DNA of 64,000 bases from [Bacillus] selenitireducens MLS10 (lineage in GTDB: Bacteria > Bacillota > Bacilli > Bacillales > Salisediminibacteriaceae), in assembly GCF_000093085.1 (NCBI RefSeq), contig NC_014219.1, positions 992,001 through 1,056,000 on the forward strand, written 5' to 3'. Positions 28,365 to 37,279 of this stretch are shown in pieces; position 1 is the first letter of the stretch, and each line of letters opens with the position of its first letter. Both the position numbers and the translations under genes were made by a program. A model generated the notes under the pieces. That model saw nothing but the letters and a program-made list of their open reading frames with translations. It was not told the origin of the DNA and ran no database searches.

Positions 28365-29813
28365 ATGCGCTGGTTTAAAAAGAAAGAAAAGATCAGTAAA
28401 GAAGAATTGAATACGCGCCTGACCGTCGCCCAGGAATTAAGGCGTGACGGGGAGTATAAGCAGGCGGAGAAGCAGCTGATGAAGCTCCTTAAGGAAGCCG
28501 GGCAGGAACCGCTCATTTACCGGGCGTTCGGCTGGCTTTTTGTGAAGTCCGGTGACCTCAAACGGGCCGAGGAGAACTTCCGCAAAAGCAATAGCCTGGA
28601 AGACATCCCCCTTGAGATGGACCTCAATACCGGGCCGATCATGACTGATCTCCTCTACCGAAACGGCAAGACTGAAGAGGCGAGACGTCTCGGCTACGCG
28701 ATTTTGAATCTCCGTCTCAACGCGAAAGTGCTGTATCTCTTGACGGAGATCGCGTTGAAGGAGTGGCAGCCGGATCATGATCTGAACAGCTTCTGGTTTG
28801 CCTATCTCGAAGACAATGATGACAAGGACTACTTGAAGAATAAATTCTGGGCTTACTGCCGGACGTTCGGGTTCACGGAACTCTATTCCTATGGTCTCGG
28901 CGTGAAGGGTGAGCTTGAGAAGAAGGCCGATCACGCGAATATGGAGATCCTCTATCACCCGAGGAGTCTTCTCAGGGTCGTCTGGTACGAGGGTGTGAAG
29001 GCGATGGAGAAACCGTCAAAGAAAGGATCCGAGTCGCTGCTCAGAAGCAGTCTCTTCTATTATTATGCCAGTGCACCGATTCGCCCTTACATCCCGCCTA
29101 TTCTGGGCATCATTCAGACGAAATCGTTCCAGGTGGCGTACTTTCAGTTCGTCGAAGAGCGGAGTGAGAAGAAAGGGATCGCCTTTCATAAAGAGGCGAT
29201 GGATATCTTGATTGAGATCAATGAGATGTATATCACGCCGGAGTATGAGAAGCGTCTCGGTTCGATGGCCCATCACAGCTACGTGCAGATGAAGCGCGGT
29301 CAGCTTAAGAAGAGCACAGAGACGCTCATACAGCACAGCTTCATCCGCTATGACGACAGCCTGAACCAAAAGATGGTGAGAATTTATGAAAACCTCGACA
29401 CACTGTTACAGGATTTTGACGGTGTGGATGAAGTCTTCTCCCATGGCGACTACCACATTGGGAATCTTATGAACAGCTATGACGGCATTCAGGTCATTGA
29501 CTGGGACGTGAGCGGCATCATTCCCTTTGGTTTTGACATCGGCACGTACCTCGGTCAGCTGAGGAGTTTGGATGATATCGAGAGCCTAGGCCGTCATTAT
29601 TATGAGAAGTCCGGTTTCCGGGAGTCGATGACGTTCGACTCGTTCATGTATGTGGTGAGTCTGATGATGGCGGTGCGTTATTTTACGGCCGCGACGGAGA
29701 ACCAAAAGGAAACATACCTGAACGACAGCATCCGGCAGAATATCGATCAGATCACGAATATCGCCACCTTGCTTGATTGGTATATGCCCAAGGCATCTCT
29801 CGTTTCCCGTTAG
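28365..29813 (+). CDS. TPR protein fused to aminoglycoside-phosphotransferase-like kinase
   Basis: 482 residues. The first 110 carry TPR-like helices ('EYKQAEKQLMKLLKEAG', 'KSGDLKRAEENFRKS'). The C-terminal part is an APH/choline-kinase-type phosphotransferase with the Brenner motif 'HGDYHIGNL' (about residue 360) and the metal-binding 'VIDWDVS'. The usual N-terminal glycine-rich loop is not obvious, so nucleotide binding is unproved. Substrate unknown; relatives phosphorylate small alcohols or antibiotics. A run of nine G (28350-28358) forms the ribosome site. Confidence 0.7.
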   Translation: MRWFKKKEKISKEELNTRLTVAQELRRDGEYKQAEKQLMKLLKEAGQEPLIYRAFGWLFVKSGDLKRAEENFRKSNSLEDIPLEMDLNTGPIMTDLLYRNGKTEEARRLGYAILNLRLNAKVLYLLTEIALKEWQPDHDLNSFWFAYLEDNDDKDYLKNKFWAYCRTFGFTELYSYGLGVKGELEKKADHANMEILYHPRSLLRVVWYEGVKAMEKPSKKGSESLLRSSLFYYYASAPIRPYIPPILGIIQTKSFQVAYFQFVEERSEKKGIAFHKEAMDILIEINEMYITPEYEKRLGSMAHHSYVQMKRGQLKKSTETLIQHSFIRYDDSLNQKMVRIYENLDTLLQDFDGVDEVFSHGDYHIGNLMNSYDGIQVIDWDVSGIIPFGFDIGTYLGQLRSLDDIESLGRHYYEKSGFRESMTFDSFMYVVSLMMAVRYFTAATENQKETYLNDSIRQNIDQITNIATLLDWYMPKASLVSR

Positions 29814-29918
29814 GGAGATGAGGGGTGTTTTTCGTTAATGAATGCGACAACCGTCCGGCATCTCCCTTTCCATGAACAAACGCGGGTACTTGTTTCATGT
29901 GAAGGGGAGGGGATCGAT

Positions 29919-30626
29919 GTGACGATTCAGACGAAATACATGACGGGGAACGACTGCTTTCAGGCCGGGCGGACGATTGTGCCAAAGGGGATTATGATTC
30001 ACTCAACGGCCACACCGGGTGTGATGGCGGCGGACTGGTTCTCGCGATGGAACAAATCGTATAAAGCGGGAGAGATGACGAGGCAGGTATGTGTGCATGC
30101 CTTCGTCGATGACCGTTCGGTTTGGCAGTATCTGCCCTGGAATCATCGGGGCTGGCACGCGGGAGGTACGGCGAACAATACGCATATCGGGATTGAGATC
30201 TGTGAGCCGAAAGGGTTTCGCTATGATCAGAACGGCCGGATGACGGGCTACAACCCGGCGGATCATGAGGTGTATTTTCGCATGGCCTGGAAGCGTACTG
30301 TTGCCCTTGCCGTGAAGTTGTGCCGCGAATTCGGTCTCAATGAAACGGCGATCATCGATCACACGGAAGGGAATCGCCAGGGGATTGCGAGCGCCCATCA
30401 GGACGTGATGCACTGGTTCGCCCGTCACGGGGAATCGGTGGATTCGTTTCGGCGTGACGTCAGGGCCGAGCTCGGGAAATCGGTGCGGCTGACCGTGAGG
30501 AAGACGCCGGACGCAGCACCGGGCAAGCTGTTTCGGGTGCAGGCGGGGGCCTTCTCTTCAGAGGCGAAAGCGAAGGATCAGCTCCGCAGGCTGAAAGAGG
30601 CGGGGTTCGATGCGTTCATCCAGTGA
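29919..30626 (+). CDS. N-acetylmuramoyl-L-alanine amidase with SPOR domain
   Basis: 235 residues from GTG 29919, which has a strong AAGGGGAGGGG site at 6 nt; an ATG at 29838 gives 27 more residues with a weaker site. The Amidase_2 domain shows zinc/catalytic residues in 'IMIHSTATPG', 'WHAGGTANNTHIGIEICE' and 'ASAHQDVMHW'. It cleaves the bond between muramic acid and the stem peptide. The C-terminus is a short SPOR repeat ('FRVQAGAFSSEAKAKDQLRR') that binds denuded glycan. No signal peptide is visible, as in several phage-like and sporulation-linked amidases. Confidence 0.85.
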   Translation: MTIQTKYMTGNDCFQAGRTIVPKGIMIHSTATPGVMAADWFSRWNKSYKAGEMTRQVCVHAFVDDRSVWQYLPWNHRGWHAGGTANNTHIGIEICEPKGFRYDQNGRMTGYNPADHEVYFRMAWKRTVALAVKLCREFGLNETAIIDHTEGNRQGIASAHQDVMHWFARHGESVDSFRRDVRAELGKSVRLTVRKTPDAAPGKLFRVQAGAFSSEAKAKDQLRRLKEAGFDAFIQ

Positions 30627-30652
30627 ACGTTAATATGTACGTTTTCAGACAG

Positions 30653-30704
30653 AAAAAGCCGTACACGGTGCCTTGAGGGGCGCTGGTGTACGGCTTTTTT
30701 TGCG
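30653..30704. terminator. Bidirectional terminator
   Basis: aaaaagccgtacac and gtgtacggcttttt form a perfect 14-bp stem with T-runs on both sides, between the amidase (plus) and dctM (minus). Confidence 0.9.
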
Positions 30705-30713
30705 TCTGTACGC

Positions 30714-31985
30714 TTAAAACAGGCTTGGAAGCCAGAGAATCGTGAACGGCAGGAACGAGATGATCAGAACAACGGCGATCCCTGCGGCGAAGTAGGGCAG
30801 GATATCCTTCGTCGTCTGTTCGATCTTGACCTTGGCAATGTAGCACGAAATGAAGAGCGTCGCACCAACCGGTGGTGTGAACATCCCGAGAGCCAGGGTC
30901 ACGAGCATGACGAGTGCGAAATGCATCGGGTCCATTCCGATGACGTCTGTGGCAATCGGCATGAAGATTGGGATGAATAAAAACAGATTCGGTACGAGCT
31001 CCATGATCATCCCGAAGATGAGCATGATGAGGATCATCACGAGAAGGAGTCCCCAGCCCGGAAGTCCGAGCCCCTGCAGGGCGTCTGAGATCATCCGCGG
31101 AATGCCTTCCGAGATCAGGACCCAGGTGAAGATCATCGACGCACAGATGGTGATCATGACGATACTCGTGCCCCGGACCGTGTCCCGGAGTGAGGCGATG
31201 ATGTTCGTCAGATTCAAAGTCCGGTAGACAAAGAGCCCGATGATGAGGGCGTAGACGACGGCGAGAGACGCGGCTTCAGTTGCCGTGGCCACGCCGGTGA
31301 CGATTGCCCCGATCAGGATGACCGGCAACAGTAGGGCCAAAGCGGCGTGACGGAGCTGGCCGGCAAATTCCCTGAGCGTCGGCTTACTCTCGGACGGATA
31401 GCCCCGCTTCAGGGCGATGAGTACCGTCGTGCCGAGGTAAAAGAGCCCGACGAGGAGTCCGGGGATAATCCCGGCAATGAACATTTCCCCGACGGAGAGG
31501 TTCGCGAGCCAGGCGATGATGATCATCGTCGAACTTGGCGGAATGATGATGCCGACAACGGAGCTCGAGGCGTTGATAGCCGCGGCAAAGCGGGCGCTGT
31601 AGCCTTTTCGTTTCATCTCCGGGATCAGGACGCTCCCGGTGGAGGCGGCATCGGCGACCGAGGAGCCGGAGACCCCGGCCATACCCATACTCGTCACGAC
31701 GGAGACGCACCCGAGGCCGCCAGGGAGCTGACGGACCATGGCATCGGCAACCCCGATGATGCGCTGGGCGATGTTGCCGTGGATCATCAGGTTACCGGCA
31801 AGAATAAAGAACGGAATGGCTAGAAACGCAAAGGACTGCGTGTTGGAGAAGAAGCGCTGGGCGAACATCTCCATCGGAATGCCGGAGACGAGAAAATAAA
31901 ATAAAGCCGAAGCCCCCATGGCAAAGGCAATGGGGATGCCGAGCACAATTAACAGGAAAAAACTAAGAATCATGATCCAGATCAT
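30714..31985 (-). CDS. dctM: TRAP transporter large permease
   Basis: 423 residues with about 12 membrane helices, the length and pattern of DctM ('MEMFAQRFFSNTQSFAFLAI', 'PFFILAGNLMIHG', 'SSSTMIIIAW'). It catalyses sodium-driven uptake of a carboxylated solute delivered by the DctP protein. Start at 31985 with GGAGGA at 8 nt; it overlaps the end of dctQ by 23 bp, which implies coupled translation. Last gene of the amidohydrolase-dctPQM operon. Confidence 0.93.
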   Translation of the reverse strand: MIWIMILSFFLLIVLGIPIAFAMGASALFYFLVSGIPMEMFAQRFFSNTQSFAFLAIPFFILAGNLMIHGNIAQRIIGVADAMVRQLPGGLGCVSVVTSMGMAGVSGSSVADAASTGSVLIPEMKRKGYSARFAAAINASSSVVGIIIPPSSTMIIIAWLANLSVGEMFIAGIIPGLLVGLFYLGTTVLIALKRGYPSESKPTLREFAGQLRHAALALLLPVILIGAIVTGVATATEAASLAVVYALIIGLFVYRTLNLTNIIASLRDTVRGTSIVMITICASMIFTWVLISEGIPRMISDALQGLGLPGWGLLLVMILIMLIFGMIMELVPNLFLFIPIFMPIATDVIGMDPMHFALVMLVTLALGMFTPPVGATLFISCYIAKVKIEQTTKDILPYFAAGIAVVLIISFLPFTILWLPSLF

Positions 31986-32493
31986 CGGCTAAATCCTCCT
32001 CTGTAGGCACTTTCATCCGATCGGTCATGATCCAGTAAATCTGTCGGATGAGCACAAGACTGATGGCGATGAAGCTGACGGTAATGGAGATGGACAGCCA
32101 CGACCGGGAAATGCGCAAGACAGGCATCAGCTGATTTGAAACGTTATCCGCCAGTCGCCAGCTCGCGTAGGCCATGGCGACGGAGAAGCTGAGCATGATG
32201 ACTTTGGAAAACAGATAAAGGCCTTTTTGATAGGCGTACGGCAGACGGTCTCTGAAATACGAGACGGCGAGGTGCCCGTCATCCTTCGTTACGGCTACGG
32301 CCCCGAGGAAAATCATCCAGGGAAACAGAATCAGTGTCAGCTCGTTTGAGAAAACGAGGGGCAGCTGAAAGACATAGCGGCTGAGCACTTCGCCGAAGAC
32401 GACGATGGTCAGAAGTGCGAGAAGAATGGATGATAAGGCTTCAAACCCGTTGATGATCCGGTTGAACCATCCTGTATCCGGTTGATCGGTCAT
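31963..32493 (-). CDS. dctQ: TRAP transporter small permease
   Basis: 176 residues, four membrane helices ('ILLALLTIVVFGEVLSRYV', 'FPWMIFLGAVAVTKDDGHL'), typical of DctQ. It pairs with DctM to form the membrane complex. Strong AAGGAGG ribosome site. Separated from dctP by 141 bp containing a strong hairpin, and overlapped by dctM. Confidence 0.92.
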   Translation of the reverse strand: MTDQPDTGWFNRIINGFEALSSILLALLTIVVFGEVLSRYVFQLPLVFSNELTLILFPWMIFLGAVAVTKDDGHLAVSYFRDRLPYAYQKGLYLFSKVIMLSFSVAMAYASWRLADNVSNQLMPVLRISRSWLSISITVSFIAISLVLIRQIYWIMTDRMKVPTEEDLADDLDHDS

Positions 32494-32592
32494 GTATATC
32501 CCTCCTTATGTTTCAGGGTAGATGGACTCTAGCATATGAACAGGCTGAGTGCGGTGATTCAACGGGTCAGGCCATGTGTGTGAAAGGGAAAA

Positions 32593-32623
32593 CAGGTGGC
32601 CGGGTGGCGACCCGGCTCACCTG
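32593..32623 (-). terminator. Intra-operon hairpin between dctP and dctQ
   Basis: On the minus strand caggtgagccgggt pairs with acccggccacctg, followed by TTTTCCC, 12 bp after the dctP stop. It likely acts as a leaky terminator or 3' stabiliser that makes dctP mRNA more abundant than dctQM. Confidence 0.7.
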
Positions 32624-32634
32624 CACATGGCTGG

Positions 32635-33744
32635 TTATTGGTTCCGGTATTCTTCAAGGAAGTCCTGCATGGACTGGATGATCTCTTCACCCATGACGTC
32701 TGCGACTTCATCGTATACGGAGAGGACAATTTCCTGGAACGGTTCAAGATCCGGATAGGTAACGACTTCAAACTCGTCTTCGGCGCGTTCAAGGGCCGCT
32801 TCTTCTTCAGAGCCGATGAAATCACGGGCAGCGTCGCGGGCGCGGACGGAGCCTTCACGGACGATCTCCTGGAGGTCTTCATCAAGGCTGTCGAAAAGGT
32901 CGGCATTCATGATGAAGTAGGAGTAGTAGTACGTATGATTCGTGACGGCGAGGTAGTCCTGGACTTCATGCATGTTCTGATCATAAATACTGAGCATCGG
33001 GTTGAACTGGCCGTCGATGACGCCTTGGGACAGCCCGCTGTAGAGTTCCGTATAGGCCATCGTGGAGACGGATGCACCGAGGGCATTGAACGTCTCAATC
33101 AGGCTCACGTCGTTCGGTGATCGGATGGAGAGACCCTGGACATCTTCCGGTGTTTCAATCGGACGGACGTCGTTCGTAATCTGGGCAAAGCCGATTTCCA
33201 CATCGTTCAGTGTTTCAAAACCGACGTCACGGCCGAGGGCCTTCAGATCATCGCCGACGGGTCCGTCGAGTACGGCATGGGCTTCTTCAAATCCTTCTGT
33301 CAAAAACGGCAGGGACAGTGCCGCGTATTCCGGAATGAGACCGGCGAGCTCGTTGGCACCAGGCAGGGCCATATCGAGGGCACCGACCTGAACGGCATCG
33401 ATCATTTCCGGTGAGGTGGCGTATGTTTCGTTCGGGAAGAATTCAATTTCCACGCGCCCGTTGGATTCAGCTTCTACGTATTCGGCAAAGGCTTTCGCCG
33501 CTTCCCCTTTGGAGTCACCGTCAAGACCCGAGTTCCAGCCGATTTGCCATTCGTATTCCACCTCGACGTCTTCCGTGGCTCCATCATTGTTCTCATTGGC
33601 ATCGTCCGTATCGTTTGCGGCTGTGTTGGTGTTGTTGTCTGCATTGTCTGTGTTGTTGTTTCCGTTGTTCTGTCCGCTTTCAACCCCGCAGGCAGCGAGG
33701 ACAACGGCGGAGGCTGCGACGAGACTCAGTACTGATTTCTTCAT
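32635..33744 (-). CDS. dctP: TRAP transporter solute-binding lipoprotein
   Basis: 370 residues from ATG 33744 (AAAGGA at 8 nt). Signal peptide with lipobox 'VVLAAC', then an Asn/Asp-rich linker (residues about 25-55) typical of Gram-positive lipoproteins, then a DctP fold: 'EIEFFPNETYATSPEMIDAV', 'GLSIRSPNDVSLIETFNALG' and 'YTELYSGLSQGVIDGQFNP'. The Arg in 'SIRSP' is at the position that binds the substrate carboxylate in this family. It delivers the solute to DctQM. Context (carbamoylase-like amidohydrolase) suggests an N-carbamoyl or ureido acid. Confidence 0.92.
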   Translation of the reverse strand: MKKSVLSLVAASAVVLAACGVESGQNNGNNNTDNADNNTNTAANDTDDANENNDGATEDVEVEYEWQIGWNSGLDGDSKGEAAKAFAEYVEAESNGRVEIEFFPNETYATSPEMIDAVQVGALDMALPGANELAGLIPEYAALSLPFLTEGFEEAHAVLDGPVGDDLKALGRDVGFETLNDVEIGFAQITNDVRPIETPEDVQGLSIRSPNDVSLIETFNALGASVSTMAYTELYSGLSQGVIDGQFNPMLSIYDQNMHEVQDYLAVTNHTYYYSYFIMNADLFDSLDEDLQEIVREGSVRARDAARDFIGSEEEAALERAEDEFEVVTYPDLEPFQEIVLSVYDEVADVMGEEIIQSMQDFLEEYRNQ

Positions 33745-33770
33745 GTTCATCATCCTTTCAAAAGGTAATA

Positions 33771-35057
33771 TCAGGCAGGGTCTGCCGTCAGTTCTTCGAG
33801 CAGGTGTTTCAGAGCGTGCACGGTGATGACGCAGTCGTTCAGGGACGACCATTCTTTCGGATTATGGCTGATGCCGTCTTTGCTTCTTGTAAACAGCATG
33901 GCGATGTCGGTTTTTTTGCCGATGATCATCGCATCGTGACCGGCGCCGCTCGGGAGGAAGAATGCCGGTTTTCCGGTGACATGCTCCACGGCTTTCGCGG
34001 CTTTTTGCTGGAAATCGTCTTTGACGGGCACCGGATCTTCGTACATCACTTCTTTATGAGTGACACCTAAACCTCGTCTTTCTGCAATCTTGTCAGCCAC
34101 GCTTTTGATCCGGTCCCTCAGCTTGTCTCTTGATTCTTTATGAATATCCCGGATATCGACGGTGAGGCTCACTTCCCCGGGGATCACGTTGACACCGTTT
34201 GGTTTGACATAGAGCTGGCCGACGGTGGCGACGGCAGAGTCGCTGTAATCACTTGGGAGGGATTCAATGGCGCTGATAAACTGGCTTGCGGCAATGAGTG
34301 CATCTTTGCGGTCATCCATCGGCGTATTGCCTGCATGGCCGGCGGCACCTGTGAAGGTGACGTCGAGCCAGGACGGACCTGCAATGCCCTGCACGACCCC
34401 GACAGGAAGATCCGCCTGTTCAAGGCGTTTTCCCTGTTCGATGTGGACTTCGACGAAGGCGTCGACCGAGGAGAAGTCCCGCTTGGATGAAGCGAAGGTA
34501 GTGAGTGACAGGCCGTTGTCACGGAGGACGTCTTCGAAGCTCTGGCCGTTATCATCGGTGAGACTGAGTTTTTGTTCCCGGCGCCATTCGCCGGTCATGG
34601 CCTGGCTTCCTGAGAGCCCGGACTTAAAGCGGGCGCCTTCTTCGTCGGTAAAGACGATAACTTCATAGCTTTTCTTTGGTGTGTAGCCTTCGTCCGTCCA
34701 GGCCTGGGCGACTTCAAGGGCACTCAACACTCCGAGCGGCCCGTCGAACTGGCCGCCCTGGGGCACGCTGTCGAGGTGAGAGCCGGACATGATGATGCGC
34801 TCAGACTCGCAGCCTTCGATGCGGCCGATGACGTTGTTGGCGCCGTCTTGCCAGACGGTCATGCCGGCTTCTTCCATCCAGGCCATGACCTGTTCTTTGG
34901 CGGCCTGTTCTTCTTTCGAGAACGAGAGGCGGTTACAGCTGCCGTGTTCGCCGAGCCCGATTTTGGACAGTGCATCAAAACGGGCTGCGAGGCGCTCGCC
35001 GTTGATGCCGGAATGGGTATGGGCGGGATCGTAATCACGCATAAGTTGATCGAACAT
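33771..35057 (-). CDS. M20-type Zn amidohydrolase (hydantoinase/carbamoylase family)
   Basis: 428 residues of the N-carbamoyl-L-amino-acid hydrolase / allantoate amidohydrolase / beta-ureidopropionase group. Metal site residues: His in 'SGSHLDSVPQGGQFDG' and the Glu pair in 'FTDEEGARF'; later 'FTGAAGHAGNTPMDDRKDA' and 'PSGAGHDAM' complete the family pattern. It releases ammonia and CO2 from a carbamoyl or ureido group. First gene of an operon with the TRAP transporter (27 bp to dctP), so the transporter probably imports its substrate. Which substrate (allantoate, N-carbamoyl amino acid, ureidoglycine) cannot be decided from sequence. Confidence 0.88.
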   Translation of the reverse strand: MFDQLMRDYDPAHTHSGINGERLAARFDALSKIGLGEHGSCNRLSFSKEEQAAKEQVMAWMEEAGMTVWQDGANNVIGRIEGCESERIIMSGSHLDSVPQGGQFDGPLGVLSALEVAQAWTDEGYTPKKSYEVIVFTDEEGARFKSGLSGSQAMTGEWRREQKLSLTDDNGQSFEDVLRDNGLSLTTFASSKRDFSSVDAFVEVHIEQGKRLEQADLPVGVVQGIAGPSWLDVTFTGAAGHAGNTPMDDRKDALIAASQFISAIESLPSDYSDSAVATVGQLYVKPNGVNVIPGEVSLTVDIRDIHKESRDKLRDRIKSVADKIAERRGLGVTHKEVMYEDPVPVKDDFQQKAAKAVEHVTGKPAFFLPSGAGHDAMIIGKKTDIAMLFTRSKDGISHNPKEWSSLNDCVITVHALKHLLEELTADPA

Positions 35058-35242
35058 GATTCCCTCCTGTTTCGTGCGACGTGTTTTTTTGTATGTATAG
35101 AATTATAGGAATGTTCAGATTTATTTAAAATGGCCTGAAAGCACAATCATTCGATGTTTCTTTTGTCGGTAGTGGACAAGGTGAGGGAATCTGACAACAG
35201 ATTTATTGGTGTTTTGCAATGAAATGGCGCGTGGCGGACAGA

Positions 35243-35284
35243 AAACAACCACCGATCCGAAGGCCCGGAAAGGTGGTTGTTTCG
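35243..35284 (-). terminator. Terminator of the pucR-like gene
   Basis: aaacaaccacc and ggtggttgttt enclose an 18-nt loop; on the minus strand TTTTC follows. It lies 4-45 bp after the stop at 35288 and insulates the amidohydrolase operon promoter (35058-35240). Confidence 0.8.
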
Positions 35285-35287
35285 CAT

Positions 35288-37066
35288 TCAGCGATTCTCA
35301 AGATGCTCATGGACATAGATACCGAGCTGGAGCTCAAAGGCTTTTCGCCCACTCAGGTCGGCGATCCCTGTCAGTTCCTTGATGAGCTGCAGGCGGTATT
35401 TGACGGTATTCACATGGACGAAGCATTTCTTCGCGGTAAGGGCCATGTTGCTTGTGGACTCGAGGTATGTCTTCAATGTAAGAAGCAAGTCGGCATCGTG
35501 GGCCGCGTCGTAGGCGGCGATGGGGCCGATGGTATCTGTAACGAAGCTGTCCATTTCCTGAAACGGGGTGTTGAGCATGAGGCGCTCGATGCCTAATTCA
35601 TCGTAGGTGAGGACAGAACGGGCGGTCTGTAATTTAAACAGATATTCGACGGCTTTGACGGCATCCTGATACGCAGGACGAAGCCCGCTGACTTCGGTGA
35701 CGAGCCGGCTGAGCCCCGCTTTGATGGAGAGAGAACGGCTGGCGTGGAGACTTTCAGCAACATCGGTGAAGAGGGTCCCGATGCTTTCGTAGGCGTTACG
35801 GGCATCGAGGTGGGCGGGGATCATGAAGAGGAAGGTGACCGAGCGTGTCTCTTCGAGGAGAAATCCCTGACATCGGTGCGTTCCCACCTTCCGGGCGAGG
35901 ATCCTTAAGACGTGATCCTTCTTTGCTTGAAACTGGCCGAACTGGACGTTTGAAATATCGAGCTGCAGGTGAACCATCACCATACCGGCGTTGGGGTTCG
36001 TGAAGACAGGCAGATTCTCAAGGTTCGAGATGACCTGATGGTTCCACTCCCCGTGCAGGATGTGATCGAGCATCATGCTTGAGTGCCGCCAGTCGTTAAT
36101 GGATTCTTTTTCTTTCCGGAGGATCTCCATGGTGAAGACCATGCTCGTCTGTTCAATGGCAAACTGATCAACGGGGTCGATGAAGGCATGGTCCGAAAGC
36201 AGGATCATGACGTAACCCGCGGTCCGGTCGTTGGCGTTCAGAGGAAAGAAGACCGCTTCAATCGGCTGATCACCGTCCTGGCCGAAGAGGGACTGGATCT
36301 GATCGGGTGAGATGTACTGATGCAGATGGGTCTTCTTCTTTTCAATGAGCGACCGTGCCGTGGCAATCGCAGCCGAGTCGGACCCGTCAAGGAGATCAAA
36401 GAATTCATTAAAGAGTACGACGGGGAGGTTGACGATGCCGGAGAGGCTCTGGATGATCGTACCGATCCCGCCTCGCGTGAGCGCAGCACGGCTCAGCTCC
36501 CGGTGGATTTTGCTAGTCCGCTCGTTTTGGGAGAACATCGTCGCGTTCTCAATGGCTACGGCGGCTTGGGTGGCGAACGTTTCAAGGAGGCGGAGGTTTT
36601 CGTCGTCGAAGGCCGTCGGCTTTTCGTAAATGTCCACCGTCAATACCCCGATGCAGGCCCCTTTGATCATAAGTGGGACGGACAGGGCGCTGTCGGGAAC
36701 TTTGTAGCGGCCAAGGGATTTCGCATAAATGGCTTTTGCTTCGTCGGGGATGTTGGCCATATGGGCATGGGTCTGATTTGATGAGCGGAAGATCTGAGCG
36801 CTCTTCATCTGAAAGGTATAGCCGCTCATGCCTTCACCGGGCTTCAGTCTGACGTGCTGAAGATGGTGCATGTCAAAGCCGATGGCGGCTTTTGCATAGA
36901 GGTGATCGTGCCGCTTGTCATAGAGAAACAGGATGCTCGCATTGGCACCGTCTATGACGTTCAGTACTTCCTGGATCAGGTGATGCAGCACTTCGTCAAT
37001 ATCGAGTGTGGAGTTCAGGACACGGGATGAATTGATGAGACTCATCAGCTTACGCTCTGTGCTCAT
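35288..37066 (-). CDS. GAF-PucR transcriptional regulator
   Basis: 592 residues. An N-terminal GAF domain ('GANASILFLYDKRHDHLYAK', 'SALSVPLMIKGACIGVLTVD'; about 20-185) is followed by a long middle region of CdaR/GGDEF-like fold and a C-terminal PucR-type helix-turn-helix ('FVHVNTVKYRLQLIKELTG'). PucR-family proteins control purine, ureide and amino-acid catabolism. Placement directly upstream of the amidohydrolase-TRAP operon, on the same strand, makes it the likely activator. The inducer may bind the GAF domain; this is inference. Confidence 0.85.
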   Translation of the reverse strand: MSTERKLMSLINSSRVLNSTLDIDEVLHHLIQEVLNVIDGANASILFLYDKRHDHLYAKAAIGFDMHHLQHVRLKPGEGMSGYTFQMKSAQIFRSSNQTHAHMANIPDEAKAIYAKSLGRYKVPDSALSVPLMIKGACIGVLTVDIYEKPTAFDDENLRLLETFATQAAVAIENATMFSQNERTSKIHRELSRAALTRGGIGTIIQSLSGIVNLPVVLFNEFFDLLDGSDSAAIATARSLIEKKKTHLHQYISPDQIQSLFGQDGDQPIEAVFFPLNANDRTAGYVMILLSDHAFIDPVDQFAIEQTSMVFTMEILRKEKESINDWRHSSMMLDHILHGEWNHQVISNLENLPVFTNPNAGMVMVHLQLDISNVQFGQFQAKKDHVLRILARKVGTHRCQGFLLEETRSVTFLFMIPAHLDARNAYESIGTLFTDVAESLHASRSLSIKAGLSRLVTEVSGLRPAYQDAVKAVEYLFKLQTARSVLTYDELGIERLMLNTPFQEMDSFVTDTIGPIAAYDAAHDADLLLTLKTYLESTSNMALTAKKCFVHVNTVKYRLQLIKELTGIADLSGRKAFELQLGIYVHEHLENR

Positions 37067-37279
37067 AAGGACCGCTCTCCTTTCGTTTCGGTGTCTCTAT
37101 CATAGTACACCGGTCTGATGTCTGCAAGAGACGGAACGCCGGGAATCCTGTCATGGCGGGGATTGAGTGAGGGGGCGTTCAGAACATTTCAACAATTTTT
37201 GAACGAATTCGGTCTGTAAGCGTATTCATTATTTTGCAGGTTCCGGTATATAATCAATATAACGAAAGGGGGGATGCAG

